DNA from: CAYVWB01 sp964455395
GTDB lineage: Bacteria > Desulfobacterota > Desulfovibrionia > Desulfovibrionales > Desulfovibrionaceae
Direction: 5' to 3'
Assembly: GCA_964455395.1 (NCBI GenBank)
Contig: CAYVWB010000010.1
Coordinates: 1 to 64,000, forward strand
Length of the DNA: 64,000 bases
Below are positions 44,462 to 52,748 of this stretch, piece after piece. The notes beneath the pieces are model-generated. The model was not told where the DNA came from. It made no database searches and saw nothing but the letters and a program-made list of their open reading frames with translations. Position 1 is the first letter of the stretch, and the number at the start of each line of letters is the position of its first letter. The position numbers and the translations under genes are program-made.

Positions 44462-44752
44462 CTATTCGGGAACGAACAGCTCCATGCTGCTGTCCGTGAT
44501 CTCTTCCGGGGCGGCAGCTTCCACCATGTTGAGGCACTTCGTCAAACGGCTCTCCGCGTGTTTCCATTCGTTGCTCACCGTGACCGCGGCGAGCACCAGC
44601 CGGACGTGGTTGTCCAGGCTTTCAACTTCCGCCACGGAGACGTTGAACTTGTTGCGCATCTTGCGCTTGAGGGAGTTGGCGACGGAGCGTTTGCCCTTGA
44701 GCGAATCGTTACCGTGCAAGGTAAGCTCCACGCGTAGAACGCCAATGACCAT
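44462..44752 (-). CDS. ylxP: DUF503/YlxP family protein
   Basis: A 96-residue alpha/beta protein beginning MVIGVLRVELTLHGNDSLKGKRSV, the DUF503 signature, with RNKFNVSVAEVE in the middle. Members occur next to infB or rbfA; a role in ribosome maturation is suspected. It is separated from infB by 180 bp containing a perfect inverted repeat, and no rbfA gene is seen beside it. Confidence 0.9.
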   Translation of the reverse strand: MVIGVLRVELTLHGNDSLKGKRSVANSLKRKMRNKFNVSVAEVESLDNHVRLVLAAVTVSNEWKHAESRLTKCLNMVEAAAPEEITDSSMELFVPE

Positions 44753-44826
44753 AGTGTAATGGGAAAACGGCCCGGCGTCTATGCGCGGGGCGTGGTTTGA
44801 CGCGCCGAGGCGCGGGATGATCCCAG

Positions 44827-44873
44827 GGAGCCGAGGGAGCCGGAGCAGCGCAGTGCGTGGCTCCCTCGGCTCC
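44827..44873. repeat. Perfect 15-bp inverted repeat between infB and ylxP
   Basis: GGAGCCGAGGGAGCC at 44827-44841 is exactly complementary to 44859-44873, with a 17-nt spacer. In RNA it makes a very stable hairpin. No T tract follows on either strand. It could be a processing or attenuation site within the operon. Confidence 0.85.
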
Positions 44874-44932
44874 TCCGGCTCCAGCAGCGCGTCGGGGTGA
44901 CGTCGCGTGATGCGAACGCGATGGCGGCGACG

Positions 44933-47900
44933 CTAGTCGAGGCTGCGGGCCTCCTCGACCTCTTCGAAGGCTTCGATGATGTCGCCCACTTTGATGTCGT
45001 TGTAGTTTTCCAGACCGATGCCGCATTCGTAGCCCTTGGCCACTTCCTTGACGTCGTCCTTGAAACGCTTCAGGGACGAAACGCCGCCGGTGTAGGTGAC
45101 CACGCCGTCGCGCAGCAGGCGGATGCCAGCGTGGCGGGTGATCTTGCCGTCCACCACGGCGCACCCGGCGATGACGCCCACCTTGGGCACCGAGAAGGTG
45201 TCGCGGACCTCGGCCTGACCCAGGTAGACTTCCTTGATCTCCGGCGAGAGCATGCCGGAGAGCGCGTCCTTGATCTCGCCCACGAGCTTGTAGATGATGT
45301 CGTAGAAGCGGATCTCCACGCTTTCCTGTTCGGCGACGTCCTTCACCTTGGCGGAAGGCCGCACGTTGAAGCCGATGATGATGGCGTCCGACGCGGAAGC
45401 CAGCATGATGTCCGATTCCGTGATGGCGCCGGCGCCGGCGTGGATGATGCGCACCTTGACTTCGTCGGTGGAGAGTTTGCCCAGCGCCTCGCTGACGGCT
45501 TCCAGCGAGCCTTGCACGTCCGCTTTGAGCACGAGGTTGAGGATGGCGGCTTCTTCCTCGGCGGTCTTGGCCAGGAAGGTCTCCAGGGTGATCTTGGACT
45601 CCTTGGCCAGTTCCTTTTCGCGTTGCTTCAGCTGTCGGGCTTCCGCAATGCGCCGCGCGACCTTGTCGTCCTCCACGCCCACGAACTCGTCACCCGCTTC
45701 GGGAACGCCTTCAAAGCCCTGCACTTCCAGAGGAATGGCGGGACCGGCGTACTCGATCTTCTGACCCTGGTCGTTGAACATGGCGCGCACCCGACCGGAG
45801 TAGAGACCGCAGACGAAGGCGTCCCCCTGGCGCAGCGCGCCTTCCTGGATGAGCACCGTGGCCACGGCGCCGCGACCCTTGTCCAGCCGGGCCTCCACGA
45901 TGTGGCCGCGCGCTGGCTTGTCCGGGTTGGCTTTCAGCTCCAGCACCTCGGCTTGCAGCAGCACCAGTTCCAACAGGTTGTCGATGCCGTCCCGGTTCTT
46001 GGCGGAAACGTGGGCGTAGATGGTCTCGCCGCCCCAGTCCTCGGGCAGAAGGCCGAGCTCGGCGAGCTCGCGCTTCACCCGGTCGGGCTCCGCGCCTTCC
46101 TTGTCCATCTTGTTGACAGCCACGACGATGGGCACGCCGGCGGCGCGGGAGTGGTTGATGGCTTCGCGGGTCTGATCCATGACGCCGTCGTCGGCAGCGA
46201 CCACGAGGATGACGATATCCGTCACCTGGGCGCCCCGCGCACGCATGGCGGTGAAGGCTTCGTGGCCCGGGGTGTCCAGGAAGACGATTTCGCCGCGCGG
46301 CGTCTGCACGTGGTACGCGCCGATATGCTGGGTGATGCCGCCGGCTTCGCCCGAGGTGATGTTGGAGGCGCGGATGGCGTCCAGCAGCGAGGTCTTGCCG
46401 TGGTCGACGTGGCCCATGATGGTGACAACGGGAGGCCGCGGCTTGAGGGCTTCGGGCGCGTCCGCTTCCTGCGGCACGATGTAGACGTCCTCGGAGAAGC
46501 CTGTTTTTTCGGCTTCATAGCCGAATTCGGCGGCGACGAGGGAGGCCGTGTCGAAATCCAGGGACTGGTTGATGGTGGCCATCACGCCGAGTCCGAGCAG
46601 GACTTTGATGAGCGCTTGGGACTTGACGCCCATCTGGTGGGCCATGTCCGCCACCCGAATGGCTTCGTCGATACGAATCTTGCGCTTTGCCTGCTTCAGC
46701 GGATGCGCCGCCTGTTCGGCCATGGTGGCGCTGGCGGCGTGTTCCGTGTCGAACTGCTGGTGGCGTTTGCGCTTGCCGCGCATCTTGCCGCCGGTCTTGT
46801 CGCGCAGGGGCTGGCCTTTCTTGGTTTTGGCCTGCAGGGAGGCGCGGCGGCGATCTTCTTCCTCCGAGAGGTTCTGGGAGAAGTCCACCACGCGGCGGTC
46901 TTTCTTGCGGCCTTTGCGACCGGCGTCGTCGCGTGTGGGCGCGCCGCCGGGGGCGCCGGGACCACCGGGGCCGGCTGGACCAGCCGGACCAGCCGGACCG
47001 GCCGGGCCGGGAGCGGGACCGCCAGGGCCTCGCCGGGGGCCGGCGGGGGCTTCCTGCTTGGCAAGCTGGGCTTCCGCTTGTTGCCGCGCCACTTCCGCGG
47101 GATCCGGCATGGAGATGACGCGCACTTGCGGCCCGGCTGCGGGCTCCTCGCGTTTCTTCTTCTTTTTCTTTGGCTTGGCTTCCTGCGAGGGTTCGGTTTC
47201 GGCGTCCGCCGCGGTGTCTTCCCCCTCTTTCCCGGCAGCGACTTCCGGCGCTTCCGTGGCTTCGGGTTGGGGCTCGTGCGCTGTCGCAGGCGTTTCCACG
47301 GTGGGGGAGACTTCGGGGGCTTCGTCGGCATCAGCAGCGCTCAAGGTCTCGGCGGCTTGGGCCGGCGCTGCCGTGGGGGGAGCTGCATCGGGCGCGGGGG
47401 CGGCGTCCGGCTCGGCGGTCTCGACGGCTTCGGCGGTCTCGACGGCTTCGGCGACTTCGGCGATGGGCGCAGCCGTTTCTTCAGCGGAGCCGGATGCGGG
47501 TTCCGCCGGAGGAGTCGACGCAGGCGTCTCGGCGGCGGGTTGGGGCTCCGGCGCGTCCGGATGACTGATGATGCGCGCGCCGGCGGGGGCGGCTTCTTCC
47601 GCAGCGGGTTCGGCGGCCTGCGGCGTGGGCGCTTCTTTCGTCACCGGGGGCGCCGGTTGCGCTTCCGCTGGGGCGGGCTGACTGGCCGGCGCGGCTGGCG
47701 CCGGCGTTTCCGCGGCGGGCGCCGGGGCTTCCGATTCGCCTTTGCCTTTGCGACGGCGACGGACGATGACGCCTGGCTGGACTTCCTTGCGCACCACGTC
47801 GCGACCGCCGTCTGTGGTGGCGCGGAACTTGGCGCGCATCTCGGCGGCTTCCTCGTCGGAGACGGCGCTCATGTGGCTTTTCACCTGGACGCCGAGTTCC

Positions 47901-47971
47901 CGCAGCGCGTGGATCAACTCTTTCTTGTTGACGCCGAGTTCGTTGGAGAGGTCATGTACTGTTGTGGTCAT
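44933..47971 (-). CDS. infB: Translation initiation factor IF-2
   Basis: A 1012-residue GTPase that delivers initiator tRNA to the 30S subunit. The first 60 residues are the IF2-N domain (VHDLSNELGVNKKELI). A long Ala/Pro/Glu-rich region (about 60-450) includes repeats of ETAEAV and a Gly-Pro-Ala collagen-like run near bases 46950-47030. The G domain begins near residue 515 with GHVDHGKTS, DTPGHEAF, NKMD and SAKN, followed by the usual C-terminal domains. The low-complexity insert makes it longer than the E. coli protein (890). It is 4 bp from ylxR. Confidence 0.97.
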   Translation of the reverse strand: MTTTVHDLSNELGVNKKELIHALRELGVQVKSHMSAVSDEEAAEMRAKFRATTDGGRDVVRKEVQPGVIVRRRRKGKGESEAPAPAAETPAPAAPASQPAPAEAQPAPPVTKEAPTPQAAEPAAEEAAPAGARIISHPDAPEPQPAAETPASTPPAEPASGSAEETAAPIAEVAEAVETAEAVETAEPDAAPAPDAAPPTAAPAQAAETLSAADADEAPEVSPTVETPATAHEPQPEATEAPEVAAGKEGEDTAADAETEPSQEAKPKKKKKKREEPAAGPQVRVISMPDPAEVARQQAEAQLAKQEAPAGPRRGPGGPAPGPAGPAGPAGPAGPGGPGAPGGAPTRDDAGRKGRKKDRRVVDFSQNLSEEEDRRRASLQAKTKKGQPLRDKTGGKMRGKRKRHQQFDTEHAASATMAEQAAHPLKQAKRKIRIDEAIRVADMAHQMGVKSQALIKVLLGLGVMATINQSLDFDTASLVAAEFGYEAEKTGFSEDVYIVPQEADAPEALKPRPPVVTIMGHVDHGKTSLLDAIRASNITSGEAGGITQHIGAYHVQTPRGEIVFLDTPGHEAFTAMRARGAQVTDIVILVVAADDGVMDQTREAINHSRAAGVPIVVAVNKMDKEGAEPDRVKRELAELGLLPEDWGGETIYAHVSAKNRDGIDNLLELVLLQAEVLELKANPDKPARGHIVEARLDKGRGAVATVLIQEGALRQGDAFVCGLYSGRVRAMFNDQGQKIEYAGPAIPLEVQGFEGVPEAGDEFVGVEDDKVARRIAEARQLKQREKELAKESKITLETFLAKTAEEEAAILNLVLKADVQGSLEAVSEALGKLSTDEVKVRIIHAGAGAITESDIMLASASDAIIIGFNVRPSAKVKDVAEQESVEIRFYDIIYKLVGEIKDALSGMLSPEIKEVYLGQAEVRDTFSVPKVGVIAGCAVVDGKITRHAGIRLLRDGVVTYTGGVSSLKRFKDDVKEVAKGYECGIGLENYNDIKVGDIIEAFEEVEEARSLD

Positions 47972-47974
47972 GCG

Positions 47975-48208
47975 TCACCCCCTAGGCTTCCGCCGGCTCC
48001 GACGCTGTCGGAACCGCTCCCGGCACTGCTCGTCGTGCAGACATGTGTAGCAGCCGCGACCGTGCATGCGTTGGCGCGGGTCCGGGGTGTATTCCCCATG
48101 GACCAGCACGTGCCGCAGGAGTTGGTCTTTGGGCAGTTTCTTTCGGCAGACCACGCAGGTGCGCAGCGGCGCGCGGGGTCGGTCTGCGTGGGAGTCTTCA
48201 TGTGGCAT
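47975..48208 (-). CDS. ylxR: YlxR family nucleic-acid-binding protein
   Basis: A 77-residue basic protein with RTCVVCRKKLPKDQLLRHV and GRGCYTCLHDEQC, the DUF448/YlxR pattern. It is normally found between nusA and infB, as here. It is thought to bind RNA or act as a regulator of the nearby RNase P and transcription. The C-terminal tail is Arg-rich (RQRRSRRKPRG). Confidence 0.92.
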   Translation of the reverse strand: MPHEDSHADRPRAPLRTCVVCRKKLPKDQLLRHVLVHGEYTPDPRQRMHGRGCYTCLHDEQCRERFRQRRSRRKPRG

Positions 48209-48243
48209 TGCGCGGTGCGTGATGGCATTACGTTCTTGATTCG

Positions 48244-49740
48244 CTATTCGTTCTCGTCGTTGGGACGGGTCGTCTGTGCGTCGGCGTCGAGGGCTTCGGG
48301 GTCGATGGGTTGCTCCACGCGCTTGGCGTCGTCCGGCTGCGCCAAGGGCTCGTCGGGCGTGGCCACGGCGTCGGGGCTGGGCGATGCGTCAGCGTCGTCT
48401 GTCGTCTCGGGCGTTGGAGCAGCGTCTTCCTGCACATTGGTCGGCTCGTCTGCGTGCGCGTCGTCCCCGGCTTCTGTTTCATCAAGGTCTTCTTCAGGCG
48501 TCGGTTTGGGCGCAAGACCGAGGAAGTTGATGGCGGCGCGGATCTGGTCCACTTTTTCCTGCGGCAGGGAGAGTTTCTCCATGAGCTCTTCGTCATCGGT
48601 GATGGCGATCTGCTCGGGGTTCTCCAAGTTGGCGCGGAAGAAGCGGTCCATGGGAATTTCCGCCACGCTGGCGAGCTGCTCCAGCTGTTCGCGGCCAAGG
48701 TTGAGCTCGCTGTAGCGGCTTTCCGTGTAGATGTCGATCTTCCAGCCAAGCAACTTGGAGGCGAGCTTGACGTTTTGCCCCTTGCGACCGATGGCGAGGG
48801 TGAGCTGATCGTCAGGCACCACCACTTCCAGCAGCTTGTCCTCGTCATCCACGGTGATGCGGCTGATGAGCGCGGGGGCCAGCGCATGGGCTGCATAAGT
48901 GGCTATTTCGGGGCTCCACACCACGATGTCGATGCGTTCCCCGCGCAGCTCCTGCACCACGTTCTGGATGCGCGAGCCGCGGATGCCCACACAGGCGCCC
49001 ACGGGGTCCACGTCCCGGTCGCGGGAGTAGACAGCCACTTTGGCGCGGCTGCCGGGATCGCGGGCGATGCCCATGATCTGCACGGTCTGGTCGTCCACTT
49101 CGGGTACTTCGCGTTTGAACAGAGCAGCCATGTAGTCCGGGTGGGAGCGCGAGACGATGACTTGGGGCCCGCGGCCTTCCTTGCGCACTTCGATGAGGTA
49201 GGCTTGCACGCGGTCGCCGCGCTTGAAGCGTTCCTTGGGGATCTGTTCTTCCTTGGGCAGCAGGGCTTCTGTGCGGCCGAGGTTGATGATCCAGCCCATG
49301 CGGTCGCGGCGTTGGATGATGCCGCTGATGATTTCGCCTTGGCGTTCCTTGAATTCCTCGTAGATGATTTCCTGCTCGGCGTCGCGCATGCGCTGGATGA
49401 TGACCTGCTTGGCGGACTGTGCAGCGATGCGGCCCAGGTCCTCCACCTTGAGCTTGAAGCCGATTTCGTCTTCCAGCACCACGCCGGGGTCGTGCAGGAC
49501 AGCTTCTTCCAGGGAGATCTCTGTGTCCGGGTCGCCCACGTCGTCCGTGACGATCTTGAACTGGTAGACATCGATTTCGCCGGTTTCCTCGTTGAAGCTC
49601 ACTTCGATGTCACGGTGTTCGCCGTACTTGCGCACCACGGAGGAGCGCACTGCTTCTTCGAGGGTGTCGACGAGGAGGTCGCGGTCGATGCCGCGGTCCT
49701 TGCTGATCTGGTCGATGGCTTTTTTCAGTTCACTGCTCAT
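48244..49740 (-). CDS. nusA: Transcription termination/antitermination factor NusA
   Basis: A 498-residue RNA polymerase factor. The N-terminal domain (1-130, KKAIDQISKDRGIDRDLLV), S1 (about 135-200) and two KH domains (GACVGIRGSRIQ and AIGRKGQNVKLAS) are present. The conserved part ends near residue 410; a roughly 75-residue acidic Asp/Glu/Pro tail follows in place of the E. coli repeats. GGAG lies 9 bp before the ATG. It is second in the rimP-nusA-ylxR-infB series. Confidence 0.97.
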   Translation of the reverse strand: MSSELKKAIDQISKDRGIDRDLLVDTLEEAVRSSVVRKYGEHRDIEVSFNEETGEIDVYQFKIVTDDVGDPDTEISLEEAVLHDPGVVLEDEIGFKLKVEDLGRIAAQSAKQVIIQRMRDAEQEIIYEEFKERQGEIISGIIQRRDRMGWIINLGRTEALLPKEEQIPKERFKRGDRVQAYLIEVRKEGRGPQVIVSRSHPDYMAALFKREVPEVDDQTVQIMGIARDPGSRAKVAVYSRDRDVDPVGACVGIRGSRIQNVVQELRGERIDIVVWSPEIATYAAHALAPALISRITVDDEDKLLEVVVPDDQLTLAIGRKGQNVKLASKLLGWKIDIYTESRYSELNLGREQLEQLASVAEIPMDRFFRANLENPEQIAITDDEELMEKLSLPQEKVDQIRAAINFLGLAPKPTPEEDLDETEAGDDAHADEPTNVQEDAAPTPETTDDADASPSPDAVATPDEPLAQPDDAKRVEQPIDPEALDADAQTTRPNDENE

Positions 49741-49798
49741 GTCGTTCTCCGCAGGGTCGAGGGGGCGTTGGCCTTGTCGACCGTGCTCGTCCGGCTGT

Positions 49799-50377
49799 TC
49801 ACTTGCCGCGTTTTTCGCGGGGGGGGCGTTTGCCGGGGCTTTCGAAATGGTGGACGAGATGGACCGAGGCGAGCTGGCCCCAGTCGAGCGTCAGAGTCGC
49901 AGCGTCGACGGAGCTGTCGTCGTCGGACAGGTCGTCGAGCGCGGCGCCCTCGGGGTGCGCCAGCGTGATGGTCAGGCGGTCGTCTTCCACGGCGCGCAGC
50001 TTCCCTTGGAAGCGCTTGCGACCGGGAAAACGCGTTTCGTCCGGGGGCGTCTTGGCGGTGAGGTTCAGTTCGCGACCACTATATGGAATGAGCTGCGACG
50101 GTTCGAAGAAGCGGCGTTCCAGACCTGGCGAGGAGACTTCCAGCACGTACTGCCCCGGCACCACGTCTTCCGCGTCCAGCGCCACGGAAAGCGCGCGGGA
50201 GACCTCAGCACACTGGTCGATGGTCACTTCACCTTCGTCGGGCGTATCCAGAAAAACGCGCACGATGCTTTTTCGCTCCGAGCCCCTGACGTCCACACCC
50301 CAGAGCGTGAGCCCGGAGGCTTCGGCCATGGCGCGCGCGAGGCGCGCGATGTGTTTCTGGACGGCGGTCAATGTCAT
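49799..50377 (-). CDS. rimP: Ribosome maturation factor RimP
   Basis: A 192-residue protein needed for 30S subunit assembly. Marks are GLTLWGVDVRG, VRVFLDTPDEGEVTIDQCAEVSRALS, YVLEVSSPGLERR and a C-terminal SH3-like domain with an acidic insert (DDLSDDDSS). It is the first gene of the minus-strand operon running to pnp. The C-terminus is basic (PPREKRGK). Confidence 0.93.
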   Translation of the reverse strand: MTLTAVQKHIARLARAMAEASGLTLWGVDVRGSERKSIVRVFLDTPDEGEVTIDQCAEVSRALSVALDAEDVVPGQYVLEVSSPGLERRFFEPSQLIPYSGRELNLTAKTPPDETRFPGRKRFQGKLRAVEDDRLTITLAHPEGAALDDLSDDDSSVDAATLTLDWGQLASVHLVHHFESPGKRPPREKRGK

Positions 50378-50460
50378 GGAAGCGGAGTCCTCGCCGGGGT
50401 GTCAGTTAAAGGGTGAAGGGTTGCGCCTTCCTTGCCGGAGCGCAGGGGGCGTTCGCCAAC

Positions 50461-50488
50461 AAAAAAGGGGGGACCCGAAAGGCCCACC
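50461..50488 (-). terminator. Probable terminator after tRNA-Gly
   Basis: On the minus strand an interrupted GC-rich hairpin closed by a TTTC tetraloop (about 50467-50488) is followed by T6 (50461-50466). It would stop the tRNA transcript 380 bp downstream of the tRNA and before rimP. Confidence 0.6.
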
Positions 50489-50866
50489 CGCGAATCGAAG
50501 ACGCTGCAGCGCCTGAGACAACGCCTGTTCCGCAGCGTCTTGCGGAGTGGCGGCGTCTTGCGACATCCGCCGCGCGTTTCCGCGACCTCTCCTGCCGGCC
50601 GTGTCCTTCCGGGAGCGTGCACGGACGACGGAGGACGGGGGCTGCAAGACCTTGAGACCACGAGACCACGAGGCCTTGAAACAGGGCCGCTGGCGGAGCC
50701 GTGCGCCGTCGCCTGCGAGGTCCGTGGCGCTGGTCGTGCGCCGCCGCTCTGTGTCGCGCTGCGATCTGGAGCCTTGGCCTGGCGCTTCGGGGAAAAGCGC
50801 TGCGGGCCGACTGTTCGGGAAGCAGACGGCGCCGTCCTGATGTCGCACGATGGCGCAGAGCGACCC
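50489..50866. other. Intergenic region between tRNA-Gly and its terminator
   Basis: About 380 bp with no supportable gene. It holds a short direct repeat GAGACCAC (twice, about 50654-50670) and several GC-rich complementary patches, but no clean promoter. Frames that cross it have no ribosome site and run through the tRNA. Confidence 0.4.
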
Positions 50867-50942
50867 TGGAGCGGGCGACGGGATTCGAACCCGCGACCCC
50901 AAGCTTGGGAAGCTTGTACTCTACCAGCTGAGTTACACCCGC
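50867..50942 (-). tRNA. tRNA-Gly(CCC)
   Basis: A complete cloverleaf on the minus strand starting GCGGGTG at 50942: D arm with AGCTGGTA, anticodon stem CAAGC/GCTTG around loop TTCCCAA, so the anticodon is CCC (codon GGG), T arm GCGGG-TTCGAAT-CCCGT, acceptor strand CGCCCGC, discriminator T and encoded CCA (50867-50869). Confidence 0.95.
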
Positions 50943-51060
50943 CCTCGGGAACAAGCACAGATACACAGGGCGGGGTGGGGTGTCAAGCCTTTTCCCCCCT
51001 TGCTGCGAACCCTTTCCGCATGGCCCGACGCGCGATCCGGACCACGCCCGACGCGCACAT

Positions 51061-51077
51061 TGGAACGCAATCTGCAT
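51061..51077 (+). promoter_or_regulatory. Sigma-54 type promoter of the flagellar operon
   Basis: TGGAACGCAATCTGCAT matches the -24/-12 consensus, with GG and GC exactly 10 bp apart. Transcription would begin near 51087, leaving a 30-nt leader to the flgF ATG at 51117, which has an AAGGAGG ribosome site. Confidence 0.75.
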
Positions 51078-51116
51078 CCCATTCCGCAAGACACGGCCAC
51101 AAAGGAGGTCGCAACC

Positions 51117-51902
51117 ATGCAAGACAGCATGATTTCAGCACTTTTTGGCGCGATGACCTGTGAGCACAGGCTCAACATCACCGCCAACAATCTGGCGAAC
51201 GCCAACACCACAGGCTACAAGCGCGACACGCTCGCTTTCAAGGATGTCTTCGTGCCGTACGCGCATGACAAGATCATGGAGCCGGTGCTCGCCGTGCGGG
51301 ACAAGAAGCTCTTCCCGCCGCCTGTGCACATCGCCAAGACCCGCATCGCCGAAGAGCAGATCCAGTTCGAGCAAGGCGGCCTCAAGCAGACGGGCTCCCC
51401 CTTGGATGTCGCCATCCGCGGCGACGGCTTCTTCAAGATCCAGACCGAGGACGGAACCCAGTTCTACAGCAGAAACGGCAACTTCCACCGAAACGCCGAT
51501 GGGCAACTCGTCAACGCCCGCGGCGACGCCGTTCTTGCCGGCGGCGCCGCCGTGGAGATTCCCCCCAATGCGGAGCAAGTGGAATTCGGCCCTTCCGGGC
51601 AGGTGTATGCAGACGGCGTCAACCTCGGCCAGCTCGATCTCGTCTCCTTCGAGGATCTCCAGAGTCTGGAGAAGGTGGGACGCAACTACTACCAGCTCAA
51701 GGAGGGCGTGAACGCTGCGGAGATTCAGCCGCAGGACGCCGAGCTCGCCCAGGGGTATCTGGAGAGCTCCAACGTCAATGTGGTGACAGCCATGGTGGAC
51801 ATGATCGAAACCCAGCGCGCTTTCGAAGCGTACGGCAAAGTCATCACCACCACCAACGAGACCGACAAGAACGCCATCACGCGCGTCGGCAGAGCCACTT
51901 AA
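51117..51902 (+). CDS. flgF: Flagellar basal-body rod protein FlgF
   Basis: A 261-residue proximal-rod protein. The N-terminal rod motif NITANNLANANTTGYKRD, the central DVAIRGDGFFKI and the C-terminal helix (GYLESSNVNVVTAMVDMIETQRAFEAY split around residue 230) define the FlgF/FlgG group. It is the first gene of the operon behind the sigma-54 type promoter, 28 bp before flgG. Confidence 0.93.
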   Translation: MQDSMISALFGAMTCEHRLNITANNLANANTTGYKRDTLAFKDVFVPYAHDKIMEPVLAVRDKKLFPPPVHIAKTRIAEEQIQFEQGGLKQTGSPLDVAIRGDGFFKIQTEDGTQFYSRNGNFHRNADGQLVNARGDAVLAGGAAVEIPPNAEQVEFGPSGQVYADGVNLGQLDLVSFEDLQSLEKVGRNYYQLKEGVNAAEIQPQDAELAQGYLESSNVNVVTAMVDMIETQRAFEAYGKVITTTNETDKNAITRVGRAT

Positions 51903-51930
51903 CCCCTAGCAGTACGGAGGCGACACCGCC

Positions 51931-52713
51931 ATGATGCGTTCTCTCTGGACGGCGGCCACGGGCATGATCGCGCAGCAGCTCAACATCGACGTGATCTCCA
52001 ACAACCTGGCCAACGTCAACACCATCGGTTTCAAGAAGAACCGCGCCGAGTTCGAGGACTTGCTCTACCAGAACCAGCGTATCGCCGGCACGGAGACAGA
52101 ATCCGGGCAGCGGCTGCCCACGGGCATCCAGGTCGGCATGGGCGTGCGGCCCACCACGGTTCACAAGTTCTTCAGCCAAGGCGACTATCAGAACACCGAG
52201 AACCCACTGGACCTCGCCATCGAAGGCGACGGCTTTTTCCAGGTGGACGTCAATGGCGAGCAGGCCTACACCCGCGCCGGCGCGTTCAAGCTCAACGACG
52301 AAGGAACCGTGGTCACGGCCAACGGCTACCCCTTGCAGCCGGAGTTCACCGTGCCGGCGGACACCGTCAACGTGGTGGTCACCTCGGACGGCCGCATCTC
52401 CGCTCTGGACTCCGGCGGGGAAGAGCTGGCCGGGGCGGACATCCCCATCTACTCCTTCATCAACCCCCCGGGTCTCACTGCGGCGGGCCGGAACCTCTAC
52501 TATCCCACGGAAGCCTCGGGCGATCCTGTGGAGGGCGTGCCCGGCACGGAGAATTTCGGCACCATCACCCAAGGCTATCTGGAGATGTCCAATGTGGAGA
52601 TCGTGGACGAGATGGTTCAGATGATCGTGGGTCAGCGCGCTTACGAGATCAACTCCAAAGCCATCCAGACCTCGGACGCCATGCTCCAGACCGCCACCAA
52701 CCTGAAACGCTAG
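51931..52713 (+). CDS. flgG: Flagellar distal-rod protein FlgG
   Basis: A 260-residue distal-rod subunit, the normal length. It begins MMRSLWTAATGMIAQQ, then NNLANVNTIGFKK, DLAIEGDGFFQV, and ends with a helix containing EMVQMIVGQRAYEINSKA, the FlgG form. Rod subunits are exported by the flagellar type III system. Confidence 0.97.
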   Translation: MMRSLWTAATGMIAQQLNIDVISNNLANVNTIGFKKNRAEFEDLLYQNQRIAGTETESGQRLPTGIQVGMGVRPTTVHKFFSQGDYQNTENPLDLAIEGDGFFQVDVNGEQAYTRAGAFKLNDEGTVVTANGYPLQPEFTVPADTVNVVVTSDGRISALDSGGEELAGADIPIYSFINPPGLTAAGRNLYYPTEASGDPVEGVPGTENFGTITQGYLEMSNVEIVDEMVQMIVGQRAYEINSKAIQTSDAMLQTATNLKR

Positions 52714-52748
52714 CCCCACGCTGCATGCAGAACGCTTCAGGAGGCCTC

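Noticed and set aside
44897..48715. Antisense open frame of about 1270 codons across infB
   Set aside because: A shadow of the Ala/Pro/Glu-rich IF-2 linker; low-complexity Gly/Arg/Phe product.
50432..51163. Plus-strand frame through the tRNA and flgF start
   Set aside because: It runs through the tRNA-Gly gene and has no ribosome site.
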